From Rhodothermaeota bacterium MED-G12 (lineage in GTDB: Bacteria; Bacteroidota; Rhodothermia; Balneolales; Balneolaceae): a DNA stretch of 62,673 nucleotides. Position numbers and translations under genes: made by a program. The DNA is taken from positions 1-62,673 of the forward strand of contig NTKP01000001.1 of the NCBI GenBank assembly GCA_002457365.1, given 5' to 3'. Below the pieces are notes generated by a model. That model had not been told where the DNA came from. It was given only the letters and a program-made list of their open reading frames with translations, and made no database searches. Numbering within the stretch: position 1 is the first letter of the stretch; every line of letters starts with the position of its first letter. Shown here piece by piece: positions 28,093 through 36,109 of this stretch.

Positions 28093-28797
28093 ATGAATAG
28101 TACACCAAAGGTATCGGAACTAAAATCAAACGGAATGAACTACCCTATCTTCCTTTCCATCGTTAACACTATCCAATCGGATGTAGAAAGTAAACATATC
28201 CAAACGGAAAGCTTTAGAACATGGCAAGATAATACAATATTTGCAACTGGATTAGAACTGAACATTAACCTGGAAAGAAATACTCGCTATCTAAAGAAAC
28301 TATCTATAAATTTTGATTGGGACCAATATCGTGAATTCATACTCGCTGATCAGTTAAGTGGACTTGACAGCCATCCATTACTAGATGTTGATGAGTTAAA
28401 ACAAGCCAAAACTAAGCCAACTATTGATGTTGAACTTATGTGGACATTTAACCCCGAGAACTGCCAACCCAACTTTAAGGAAAGAAAAGGCAATTACAGA
28501 ACGGACTTCGCAAGTCAATGGATGGATATAATTTCTAAACGAATTCATGCTAATTTTGGACCTCAAACTAATGTCACACGCTGGCATGTAGAAATTGAGG
28601 GGGATAGCGAAGGAAAATACTTATCAAATATCCAACTCATTTCTTATTTCCAGTTCGATTTAAGTAAAACAACAGATATGCAAAACTTACAGATCTTTGT
28701 TCAAAAGAGCCTTAAATCCTTACTAGTACGCAGTAGCAGAGTGGTCAAGATTTCAGAAGCACTGATAGAACATTCGATTAATTCGGTTACGGATTAA
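28093..28797 (+). CDS. Orphan 234-residue protein of unknown function
   Basis: I recognise no family. The protein is soluble by appearance: no signal peptide, no membrane helix and no Cys-rich motif. It mixes charged helices (C-terminal SLKSLLVRSSRVVKISEAL) with probable strands (ATGLELNINLE, IDVELMWTF, RWHVEIEG, IQLISYFQF), suggesting a compact alpha/beta protein. Tryptophans are spread through the middle. It stands alone on the plus strand, divergent from rqcH and facing the HU gene pair, with a 145-base stretch of AT-rich, hairpin-forming sequence downstream. No functional hint comes from context beyond proximity to translation-quality genes. Confidence 0.75.
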   Translation: MNSTPKVSELKSNGMNYPIFLSIVNTIQSDVESKHIQTESFRTWQDNTIFATGLELNINLERNTRYLKKLSINFDWDQYREFILADQLSGLDSHPLLDVDELKQAKTKPTIDVELMWTFNPENCQPNFKERKGNYRTDFASQWMDIISKRIHANFGPQTNVTRWHVEIEGDSEGKYLSNIQLISYFQFDLSKTTDMQNLQIFVQKSLKSLLVRSSRVVKISEALIEHSINSVTD

Positions 28798-28905
28798 CGT
28801 TGCTATCGCAATGACTATGTGGCACCGGCCTCGTTAACGTGTCTTTGTAGCAATGTAATGTATAATGCGGCAATGTAGTTCAATTGCACTCTTGTAAGCT
28901 ACATG

Positions 28906-28924
28906 TATTTTGTTATACAAAATA
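28906..28924. other. 8-bp AT-rich inverted repeat
   Basis: TATTTTGT and ACAAAATA are exact inverted copies separated by TAT. It lies about 110 bases after the orphan 234-residue ORF and 19 bases before the GC-rich terminator stem. The lack of a T-run after it on the plus strand argues against a simple terminator; it may be an operator or an mRNA 3' structure. Confidence 0.35.
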
Positions 28925-28942
28925 AAATCGCACGCATAAAAA

Positions 28943-28964
28943 AAGGCCTCTTGATAGAGGCCTT
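28943..28964 (-). terminator. Rho-independent terminator after the HU / small basic peptide genes
   Basis: AAGGCCTC (28943-28950) pairs perfectly with GAGGCCTT (28957-28964) around a 6-base centre. Read on the minus strand the stem follows the stop codon of the 30-residue peptide by 5 bases and is followed by a run of eight T residues (28942-28935 region), a textbook intrinsic terminator. Confidence 0.9.
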
Positions 28965-28969
28965 AAAAA

Positions 28970-29062
28970 TCATTTTTTCTTCTTATGGCGATTCTTGCGT
29001 AATCGTTTTTTTCGCTTGTGCTTAGCTATTTTGGCGCGTTTTCTTTTTTTACCACTTGGCAT
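28970..29062 (-). CDS. 30-residue mS38/AURKAIP1-COX24-like basic ribosomal-type peptide
   Basis: This tiny gene encodes a 30-residue peptide in which more than half the residues are Lys, Arg or His: it begins MPSGKKRKRAKIAKHKRK and ends in four lysines. The pattern (PSGKKRKR, then KHKRKKRLRKNRHK) matches the AURKAIP1/COX24 domain peptides of Bacteroidota, related to mitochondrial small-subunit protein mS38. It is too short for ordinary gene finders. It lies 95 bases downstream of an HU gene and is directly followed by a strong intrinsic terminator, which supports its reality. Binding to the ribosome is inferred from the family and composition. Confidence 0.85.
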   Translation of the reverse strand: MPSGKKRKRAKIAKHKRKKRLRKNRHKKKK

Positions 29063-29157
29063 ACTTGGTATCCTGTAAACTATTTACGTTAATTTCAGAT
29101 TTAAAATATAAGAATTTATTCTAGTAAAGACTATTTGAATTCTAAAATAATTCAAAT

Positions 29158-29445
29158 TTACATAGAAAGTGTTTTATTTACCGACTCTTTAAAATCTTTC
29201 GAGATTTTCAAAACAGGTGCATATTGTTCAGGTACAATAACCTCTTCGTTCGTTTTTGGATTTCTCGCTACTCTTTGAGCACGCTTTACAACTTTAAAGC
29301 TACCAAAACCTCGAAGTTCAATATGTTCTCCTCTTTTCATGGTATCGATAACTGTTTCCATAAAGCCGTTTACCACCGCTTCTGTTTCTACTTTAGTTAA
29401 TCCAACCGACGAGGATATGATATCTACTATGTCTGACTTTGTCAT
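29158..29445 (-). CDS. HU/IHF-family DNA-binding protein
   Basis: This is a small nucleoid protein that bends DNA. The 95-residue product has the family core: a helical N-terminus with DIVDIISSSVGLTK, then GRGFGSF-like GFGSFKVVKRAQRVARNPKTNE, where the conserved proline of the DNA-intercalating arm follows Asn. The length is slightly over the 90 of typical HU. The surrounding promoter region is very AT-rich. The mS38-like peptide gene follows and shares the terminator, suggesting co-expression of a nucleoid and a ribosome-associated basic protein. Confidence 0.95.
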   Translation of the reverse strand: MTKSDIVDIISSSVGLTKVETEAVVNGFMETVIDTMKRGEHIELRGFGSFKVVKRAQRVARNPKTNEEVIVPEQYAPVLKISKDFKESVNKTLSM

Positions 29446-29642
29446 AATAAGCCTATTATTTTAATAACTTAGATAAAATTCTAATTAAATAACGACAGTT
29501 CTTTATTAAATCGTTCATTCTCTAAAAATTAATCCTCCCATCTCATTATTTATTAATCTAACGCATACTTTCCGAAATCTTTATTACTTTGATTGGTATG
29601 TTTCGACAATAATTAACCAATAATCACCACATCTACTAGCAC

Positions 29643-31283
29643 ATGGAAACTTTTGAGAATATAGTTGGCACGTTAAATGATTTGGTTTGGAGCACTCCAT
29701 CCTTCTTCCCGTTCATGGTTGCCGTACTACTCAGTTTTGGAATTTTTATCACCCTTCGATTAGGTTTTGTTCAAATACGGCATTTTAAGCATGGGATTTT
29801 AACCGTGATGGGAAAATTTGACCATCCTGACGCAATTGGGGACGTCAATCACTTTCAAGCATTGACTACAGCCTTATCAGCTACAGTGGGGATTGGTAAC
29901 ATTGCAGGTGTTGCCATTGCCATACATTATGGTGGTCCAGGAGCCTTATTTTGGATGTGGGTTACCGCTTTTTTTGGTATGGCCGTTAAATATACTGAGT
30001 GTACTCTGGCCGTGAAATACAGAATACAAAATAGTGATGGGTCGGTCTCTGGTGGTCCTATGTATTACATCGAGAAAGGCCTAGGTGAACAGTGGAAATG
30101 GTTAGCCGTCTTCTTTGCTGCTATGGCCGTTATATGTTCTTTCTTAACTGGAAATGCCGTACAGGCAAATACTGTTGCTGACACTATGAAAGCCACCTTT
30201 CTTATCCCAGGATGGATAACTGGGCTAGCAACAGCCTCTGTTGTTGGATTCGTCATAGTAGGTGGAATCAAACGTATTGGTCGAGTAACAGCCAGTTTAA
30301 TGCCCGTAATGGCAATCATATATGTACTTGGAGCGCTCATTATTTTATTATTGAATGTTGAAAAAGTACTACCAGCATTCGGAACCATCATTGAATATGC
30401 CTTCACGCCTAAGGCAGGTGCTTTTGGAATTGGTTCGGGCTTGTTTTTAACTACCTTAGTGTGGGGTATTAAGCGAGGTTTATTTTCAAATGAAGCGGGC
30501 CAGGGTTCCGCGCCCATTGCTCATGGCGCTGCCAAAACTAAAGAGCCCGTTCGTGAGGGAGTTGTTGCCCTTTTAGAGCCTTTTATTGATACACTTGTGG
30601 TTTGTACCATGACCGGTTTGGTCATTGTAAGTACTGGAGTATGGGAACAAAAACACCCGACTGTTTTTACCACCAACGCCTTAGAAGCTAGCTTCGAAAT
30701 AGACGACGAAAGCACCATTTTAACCATATCAAATGGTGTTCCAGTCAATGGTGATATTCTTCGGAATGATTATTCATATGGAGAATTTTACACAGATAAA
30801 GACAGAGAAGAACTGTTTAGTGGCCAAATTGTTGTCTTAGAAGACGGATCTGTGACTATTCAAACATTGACCGGTGAAAACTTAGGTGAACTTCAGACCA
30901 GTATTGTTGAGAACGGAGCACCTTTAACCGCATTGGCTTTTGAGAAAGGTCTCTCCCCCCTATTTGCCGGTGGTAAATATATCGTTACCATTTGTGTGAT
31001 TTTGTTTGGGGTTTCCACCGCCATTAGTTGGAGTTATTATGGGGACCGCTCTATTCAGTACTTAGCTGGTGATTCTTCCATCATTTATTATAAAATGGTG
31101 TATTTAGTCATGCACTTCTTAGGAGCTATATTAGCCCTTGAAACGGTATGGGCCATTGGAGACATTGCATTGGGACTTATGACATTCCCTAACATCATTG
31201 CCTTATTTGCCCTTTCTGGTGTAGTTGCCAAAGCAACAAAAACCTATTTTGATTCCTACAAAGCAAACCAAGGCACGGAATGA
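29643..31283 (+). CDS. Sodium:alanine/glycine symporter (AGCS family)
   Basis: This inner-membrane protein imports alanine or glycine with sodium. It shows the family signatures FQALTTALSATVGIGNIAGVA (residues 71-91), GGPMYYIEKGLG (138-148) and FSNEAGQGSAPIAHGAA (281-297). It has 546 residues where about 450-480 is usual. The excess is a block at about residues 331-428 that is hydrophilic, predicted beta-rich and lies between two membrane helices, so it is probably an extracytoplasmic loop domain. upp begins one base after its stop codon. Confidence 0.93.
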   Translation: METFENIVGTLNDLVWSTPSFFPFMVAVLLSFGIFITLRLGFVQIRHFKHGILTVMGKFDHPDAIGDVNHFQALTTALSATVGIGNIAGVAIAIHYGGPGALFWMWVTAFFGMAVKYTECTLAVKYRIQNSDGSVSGGPMYYIEKGLGEQWKWLAVFFAAMAVICSFLTGNAVQANTVADTMKATFLIPGWITGLATASVVGFVIVGGIKRIGRVTASLMPVMAIIYVLGALIILLLNVEKVLPAFGTIIEYAFTPKAGAFGIGSGLFLTTLVWGIKRGLFSNEAGQGSAPIAHGAAKTKEPVREGVVALLEPFIDTLVVCTMTGLVIVSTGVWEQKHPTVFTTNALEASFEIDDESTILTISNGVPVNGDILRNDYSYGEFYTDKDREELFSGQIVVLEDGSVTIQTLTGENLGELQTSIVENGAPLTALAFEKGLSPLFAGGKYIVTICVILFGVSTAISWSYYGDRSIQYLAGDSSIIYYKMVYLVMHFLGAILALETVWAIGDIALGLMTFPNIIALFALSGVVAKATKTYFDSYKANQGTE

Positions 31284-31284
31284 T

Positions 31285-31926
31285 ATGCCTCAAAACAAGT
31301 ATCTGCAGGTAATTGAACACCCCCTAGTCCATCTCTACATAACCAAACTCAGAGATCAACACTCAGGAGTTCAAGCGTTCAGAGAAGCAATGGATAAATT
31401 GGGGGGTATTTTAGGATATCATGCACTCTCGCACGTAAGTACCAAGGATATACAGGTGCAAACACCCCTGGAAGTTACTTCGGGGGTAGAGTTGGATAAA
31501 ACCGTTCATGTTGTTCCCATACTTAGAGCAGGCTTAAGTTTGGTTCAAGGAATCCTACATTTTGTACCCAATGCCAAAGTAGGCCATATTGGTGTGTACC
31601 GTGATCACCAAACACATGAGCCCATTAATTACTACGACAATTTACCTGAAGGACTAGACCATGGAACATGTATCGTAGTTGATCCTATGCTTGCCACAGG
31701 CGGTAGTGCATCCCATGCCATTAGCTACTTAAAAGAAAACGGGGCAAATGATATTGTTTTCACTTGTGTAATTGCAGCTCCGGAAGGTGTTGAGAAGGTG
31801 CATAACAATCATCCCGATGTACCTATTATTACCACCTACCTCGATCGTGAATTGAATGAGCAGGCATACATCCTGCCTGGACTCGGTGATGCAGGAGACC
31901 GTTACTTTGGCACTACTCCTTCATAA
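31285..31926 (+). CDS. upp: Uracil phosphoribosyltransferase
   Basis: Upp salvages uracil to UMP using PRPP. The 213-residue product has the uracil-recognising N-terminus (VIEHPLVHLYITKLRD), the IRAG-type VPILRAGLSL and the PRPP loop VDPMLATGGSA. The start at 31285 matches homologue length; an upstream in-frame ATG would lie inside the symporter gene. It is the second gene of a plus-strand cluster, followed by lptC after 9 bases. Confidence 0.96.
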   Translation: MPQNKYLQVIEHPLVHLYITKLRDQHSGVQAFREAMDKLGGILGYHALSHVSTKDIQVQTPLEVTSGVELDKTVHVVPILRAGLSLVQGILHFVPNAKVGHIGVYRDHQTHEPINYYDNLPEGLDHGTCIVVDPMLATGGSASHAISYLKENGANDIVFTCVIAAPEGVEKVHNNHPDVPIITTYLDRELNEQAYILPGLGDAGDRYFGTTPS

Positions 31927-31935
31927 CTACTTGTT

Positions 31936-32505
31936 ATGAGAAAACTTCATCTTACTCATATCGCGTTCATTTTTAGTACCGCCTTAAGTGTTGCACTAAT
32001 TTCCTGTCAGGATTTATCCGAATTTGATACCCAGCAGATTGATCAGGTATTACAAGCGGATAAAATCGGTTCTTCTGAAAGCTGGGGATTCCGTTTAAAT
32101 CTAATTGATGAGGGTCGAAAAGTACTCGATTTAGAAGCTAGTTACGCAAAATTTGTAGAGAATAATGAGGAAAGCTTTACTGAAATATCAGGGCCTATTT
32201 TTATAACTATTTATGACGAAGCAACAGGTGAATTACAGAGTACTATAACCTGTGATAGTGCTCTGTATAGGTCATCTATTGGAGTATTTGAAATGTATTA
32301 CAATGTTGAAATTAACACAACGGAGGAAAAAGTCTTGAGATCTGACTATCTAAAATGGCAGCGTTTTCAGGATCGCATGAGCACTCCCCTATTTGTAACC
32401 TTTATTGCCCCTCCGGATAGTATTTCTGCTTTAGGTTTTGAAGGAAATACAGATTTAAGCGAGTACACTTTAAACGAAGGGGGTGGTACTGTTGTCATCG
32501 ATTAA
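31936..32505 (+). CDS. lptC: LPS export periplasmic protein LptC (lipoprotein form)
   Basis: LptC passes lipopolysaccharide from the LptBFG transporter to the LptA bridge. The 189-residue protein has a signal peptide with a lipobox ending ALISC (Cys24), then an LptC/YrbK-like beta-jellyroll: LDLEASYAKF, GPIFITIYDEATGE, TITCDSALY and EVNIEINTTEEKV-like strands ending WQRFQDRMSTP, a motif common in LptC of Bacteroidota. The next gene starts 23 bases before its stop, and encodes an LptA/OstA-like protein, so the two are very likely partners. Confidence 0.88.
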   Translation: MRKLHLTHIAFIFSTALSVALISCQDLSEFDTQQIDQVLQADKIGSSESWGFRLNLIDEGRKVLDLEASYAKFVENNEESFTEISGPIFITIYDEATGELQSTITCDSALYRSSIGVFEMYYNVEINTTEEKVLRSDYLKWQRFQDRMSTPLFVTFIAPPDSISALGFEGNTDLSEYTLNEGGGTVVID

Positions 32506-34081
32506 GCGTACCTATTGCCGAGTAAAAAATCATTGGGCGCCTTCAGCGAACAGTCAAAGGAGTTTATTCTTACTTCTAGGTGGCATTGGGATGTTATTTA
32601 GCATAGTTAGCCGTCCATTGCAGGCACAAAATGTTGTTGAATTGTTACGTTTCGAATCAGCCGAAAGAACCATATACGAACAAGAGCCTGTTCAACGCTT
32701 AATTCAGGCACGTCTCACTGTAGATGGTTTAGCTATGGTATGTGATACAGCTTATCGGTACTTAGATCGCAGTGAATTACTAGCGATTGGTAACCTTCAA
32801 ATTGAAACAGAGAATGCCATTATTTGGACCGATTCGCTTCGCTATTTTAGTAAAAACGAACGAAGCCTCTTACGAGGCAGGGTCATTATTGAGCAGGAGA
32901 ATACTCGTCTATTTGGCACATCGGTAGATTATAATTTCGAAGAAAAAATTGCTTACTTCACTAATGGTATAAGGCTTGTAGATAGTACAGGAGTACTCAC
33001 GGCTAACAGTGGAACCTATTTTGAAGAGCAAGATAGTGCCCTCTTTATTGAGCATGTACAACTGCATACAGAGGAAGAATATGCGGAGAGTGACTTCATG
33101 ACCCTCGCGCGTAAGTCAAAGAGGAGTTACTTATCCGGTAATGTACTTATCGATAATCTTAGCGATCAGCAACGTATTCGGGCCGATTCAATCTACGCAG
33201 ACTCGACAGACTTCCGTCAACTCATTGGAAATGCAGTTATACGAACGATTGACTCTGCAGCGAATGATGCTCCAGATGATCCAGCTCCAAAAATCAACAT
33301 GCCAGATGATCCAGCTCCAGAAATCAACATGCCAGATGATCCAGCTCCAGAAATCAATACCGATACCGAATCGGATACAACCTTTGTATTTGCTCCCATC
33401 ATTAAGGTATACGATAAAGATAGCACCTTCACATTTCAAAGTGACTCGCTGAGTCAAAGCTGGAGCACTAACTTTTCTACCCGTTCGGACAGTTTACAAT
33501 ACGATTCCGAGCTCGAAGAATTCACCTTAACAGGCCAACCCATTGCCTGGTATGACAATACCGAACTAAATGCAAAAACTATTATTGCCCAAACCGATAG
33601 TAATGAACTAAGCCTACTATACCTACTTAATGAGGCCTTTGTTACTGTTAAAGCAGAGAAATCGGGACGTTTTAATCAACTAAAAGCCGATACAGTGATA
33701 ACTCGGTTTATGGGTGGACGCCTTCATACTATGACCTTAGAACCTAATGTGACCATTCTTTATTTCACCCAAAATGAAGAGGATGAAAACGATGGGGCCA
33801 TTGAATTAAACACTCCTCTGGCGAATATACGTTTTGTGGAGGATGACATTGATGAATTAGCTGCTACTGCTTCACAGGGCTTTGTTTTTGAAGAAGACAG
33901 TAGCCTTTCTCTACGGAGACTGGAAGGCTTTCGTTGGAGTCCGAATGATCGTCCTAGTAAACCCTCTATTGATTTGGAGTATCGATTTGATGCCGTGCCA
34001 AATGAACCCGCATTTATCTACCCCCTTCGATTCCAACAGTATGTAAACGATAAAAAAAGTGTTAATTTTAATCCAAAATAA
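32483..34081 (+). CDS. LptA/OstA-like LPS transport protein
   Basis: The 532-residue protein has a membrane or signal segment at about residues 27-46 ending QAQN, then a repeated beta pattern of the OstA/LptA fold: VCDTAYRYLDRSELLAIGNLQIETENAIIWTDSL and further ADSLQYD-type strands. Such extended OstA proteins replace the short LptA in many Bacteroidota. The start at 32483 is GTG, after AAGGGGG, and overlaps lptC by 23 bases. Inside the gene (33272-33358) is a 30-bp tandem repeat coding three copies of a DDPAPEINMP-like unit between two OstA-type segments, probably a flexible spacer. Confidence 0.82.
   Translation: MVLLSSIKRTYCRVKNHWAPSANSQRSLFLLLGGIGMLFSIVSRPLQAQNVVELLRFESAERTIYEQEPVQRLIQARLTVDGLAMVCDTAYRYLDRSELLAIGNLQIETENAIIWTDSLRYFSKNERSLLRGRVIIEQENTRLFGTSVDYNFEEKIAYFTNGIRLVDSTGVLTANSGTYFEEQDSALFIEHVQLHTEEEYAESDFMTLARKSKRSYLSGNVLIDNLSDQQRIRADSIYADSTDFRQLIGNAVIRTIDSAANDAPDDPAPKINMPDDPAPEINMPDDPAPEINTDTESDTTFVFAPIIKVYDKDSTFTFQSDSLSQSWSTNFSTRSDSLQYDSELEEFTLTGQPIAWYDNTELNAKTIIAQTDSNELSLLYLLNEAFVTVKAEKSGRFNQLKADTVITRFMGGRLHTMTLEPNVTILYFTQNEEDENDGAIELNTPLANIRFVEDDIDELAATASQGFVFEEDSSLSLRRLEGFRWSPNDRPSKPSIDLEYRFDAVPNEPAFIYPLRFQQYVNDKKSVNFNPK
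33272..33358 (+). repeat. Three-copy 30-bp in-frame tandem repeat inside the LptA/OstA-like gene
   Basis: The unit beginning CCAGATGATCCAGCTCC recurs at 33272, 33302 and 33332 with only one or two changes. Because 30 is a multiple of three, each copy adds ten residues (consensus PDDPAPEINM). It also keeps other frames open, creating spurious reading frames on both strands here. Confidence 0.95.
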
Positions 34082-34090
34082 TCACTCGAT

Positions 34091-34894
34091 ATGATGATGG
34101 ATATGTTCAAAAATCCCCCCTATTTATTGCTTTTAAGCGTTTTTATGATGCTTGGTTTTAATGGGTGCAGTAACACCCCCGAAACATCTAAAGACAAGTT
34201 GGCTAATGAGACGAAGAACTCCTTAGAACCAAGAATAATGGTTGAATCTATTTCGGATTGGGTCGTACTGTTTGATTCGCAAACCCACTCAACTATGGAT
34301 GCCTGGACTGGGTTTAATCAGGAAGCTATACCGGAAAAATGGGAAATTATCGATGGAATACTCACTGTTTCAAAACAAGGAGATGAGGTTGAAAAAAATA
34401 CGGGATTTGGTCAATCCATTGTGAGTAGAGACCTCTTCGATAATTTTGAGTTAGAAGTCCACTACAGAATGTCCCCTGGCGGAAATAGCGGTATCATGTA
34501 TCATGTGACCCAAGGCAGCGACTACAAAGATGACTATGAAACCGGACCTGAATATCAATTATTGGACAATGAATTAGCTCCCTCTGAATCACTTCCTCAT
34601 CGTCAAGTAGCCTCTTTGTATGATATGTATGCTCCCAATTCATCACCTTATCTACCCGCAGGGCAATGGAATGTAGTAGGAATAAGAGTGCTTGATAACG
34701 AAGTCGAGCACTGGTTAAACGGAGAACTAGTTCTCCAATATAATCTTAAAAGTGCCGATTTTCTCCAACGCAAACTGCAAAGCAAGTGGAATGACGATGC
34801 TGATTGGGCCAAAGCAGGAATCGGACACATTTCCCTCCAGGATCATGGAGATAAAGTCGAATTCAAGCGAGTGGCCGTTCGTCGTATTAAATAA
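34091..34894 (+). CDS. DUF1080 / 3-keto-disaccharide hydrolase-domain lipoprotein
   Basis: The 267-residue product has a lipoprotein signal ending GFNGC (Cys about 26) and a concanavalin-like DUF1080 domain (about residues 55-265). The signature strands WEIIDGILTVS, NFELEVHYRMSPGGNSGIMYHV and YETGPEYQLLDN are all present. Members of this family hydrolyse 3-keto-glycosides or bind glycans. No 3-keto-sugar oxidoreductase is next to it, so the substrate is open. It is the last gene of the plus-strand upp-lptC cluster and converges with agmatine deiminase. Confidence 0.86.
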   Translation: MMMDMFKNPPYLLLLSVFMMLGFNGCSNTPETSKDKLANETKNSLEPRIMVESISDWVVLFDSQTHSTMDAWTGFNQEAIPEKWEIIDGILTVSKQGDEVEKNTGFGQSIVSRDLFDNFELEVHYRMSPGGNSGIMYHVTQGSDYKDDYETGPEYQLLDNELAPSESLPHRQVASLYDMYAPNSSPYLPAGQWNVVGIRVLDNEVEHWLNGELVLQYNLKSADFLQRKLQSKWNDDADWAKAGIGHISLQDHGDKVEFKRVAVRRIK

Positions 34895-34960
34895 CCAGTA
34901 CCATTGGTCCAAGCATTCGAACAAAGCTCGTTCAACCCTGAGTAACGACTCTATTCTGGT

Positions 34961-36109
34961 TTAATTAGAACGTACAGGCTGTTGTTGACTAAGGCAATGA
35001 AAGGCCCCAAGTCCCCAAACCAATTCACGTGCATTTATTCCTCGTACCACTTTATTAGTAAAACACTCCTGTAAAACACCTATAGCTTGCTTATCATTAG
35101 GGTCGTCAAAGATAGGAACCCAAACAGAATCATTGCTAATATAAAAGTTTGCATAGGAAGCAGGTAATCGTTGCCCTTCATGGACGACTGGGGAAGGCAT
35201 TGGAAGGGCAACAAGTTCGGGTTTAGAACCATCGGCAAAGTAGAAGCCATGGAGGCGTTCCCAATTTTCTTGTAACGCCTGATAGTTTTCATCTTTACTA
35301 TTGTTCTCTACAGCACTAACAATGGTATTGGGTGAGACAAATCTTGTCATATCGTCAATATGACCGTCTGTATCATCCCCTACTATACCATCACCTAGCC
35401 ACCAAATTTCCTTGGCGCCATAAAAACGTTCTAAGTATCCCTCAATCTGCGATTGATTTAGATTGGGATTACGGTTTGGGTTCAGCAAACATGCCTTGGT
35501 GGTCATTATCACGCCCTGGCCATTGGTTTCTATTGCACCCCCTTCCATTACAATTCCTGGTCGGATACTAGGTATGGCTAAAAAATTCGCTATCTGCCCT
35601 GGAATTGCATTATCCAGATCATAAGGGGAATATTTTTGGCCCCATGCATTGTATTCCCAATCCAGCAGTATTAACGAGTTAACCTCCTGATCTCGAACCA
35701 AGAAACAAGGCCCATGATCGCGACACCAAGCATCGTTGGTGGGGAATTGATGCAACTCTAGACTGCTTAAATCCCCTCCTTTCTGCTTAATTAATCCGCG
35801 AACATATTCCGCCATTTTAACGGTATTAACATTAATGTGAACTCGTTCTTCATGGGTAAGACCTGCTGCAAATTCCGCATAAATGGGAATAATCCGGTCC
35901 AACATTCCCGGCCACGTATTGGGATTGTGTGGCCAACTTAACCACGTTGCCTCATGAGCTTCAAATTCTCCTGGGAAACGATATCCCATCTCAGTGACAT
36001 GAACCCGAGAAGTATCTATACGGTCAAATGAGTACTCATGTGAATAGGCATTAGACGGTATTTGATCGGCGTCTGCTGAATGTCGGTCTGCATTTAATTC
36101 AGGATTCAT
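34961..36109 (-). CDS. aguA: Agmatine deiminase
   Basis: AguA hydrolyses agmatine to N-carbamoylputrescine and ammonia. The 382-residue protein has the peptidylarginine-deiminase fold motifs TWLSWPHNPNTWPG, NDAWCRDHGPCFLV, VMEGGAIETNGQGV and GDDTDGHIDDMTRFV, with the catalytic Cys at 372 in FHCLSQQQP near the C-terminus. Its start overlaps the end of the N-carbamoylputrescine amidase gene by 11 bases, so the two steps from agmatine to putrescine are translationally coupled. Confidence 0.95.
   Translation of the reverse strand: MNPELNADRHSADADQIPSNAYSHEYSFDRIDTSRVHVTEMGYRFPGEFEAHEATWLSWPHNPNTWPGMLDRIIPIYAEFAAGLTHEERVHINVNTVKMAEYVRGLIKQKGGDLSSLELHQFPTNDAWCRDHGPCFLVRDQEVNSLILLDWEYNAWGQKYSPYDLDNAIPGQIANFLAIPSIRPGIVMEGGAIETNGQGVIMTTKACLLNPNRNPNLNQSQIEGYLERFYGAKEIWWLGDGIVGDDTDGHIDDMTRFVSPNTIVSAVENNSKDENYQALQENWERLHGFYFADGSKPELVALPMPSPVVHEGQRLPASYANFYISNDSVWVPIFDDPNDKQAIGVLQECFTNKVVRGINARELVWGLGAFHCLSQQQPVRSN

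Noticed and set aside
28791..28870. Possible integron attC-like or tRNA-like element after the orphan protein
   Set aside because: The ends do not match the RYYYAAC/GTTRRRY pattern and no cloverleaf can be drawn, so neither call is supported.
33141..33457. Open frames of about 70-100 codons on both strands over the LptA/OstA-like gene
   Set aside because: They arise because the 30-bp repeat is a multiple of three and keeps all frames open; they have no independent start signals or recognisable protein pattern.
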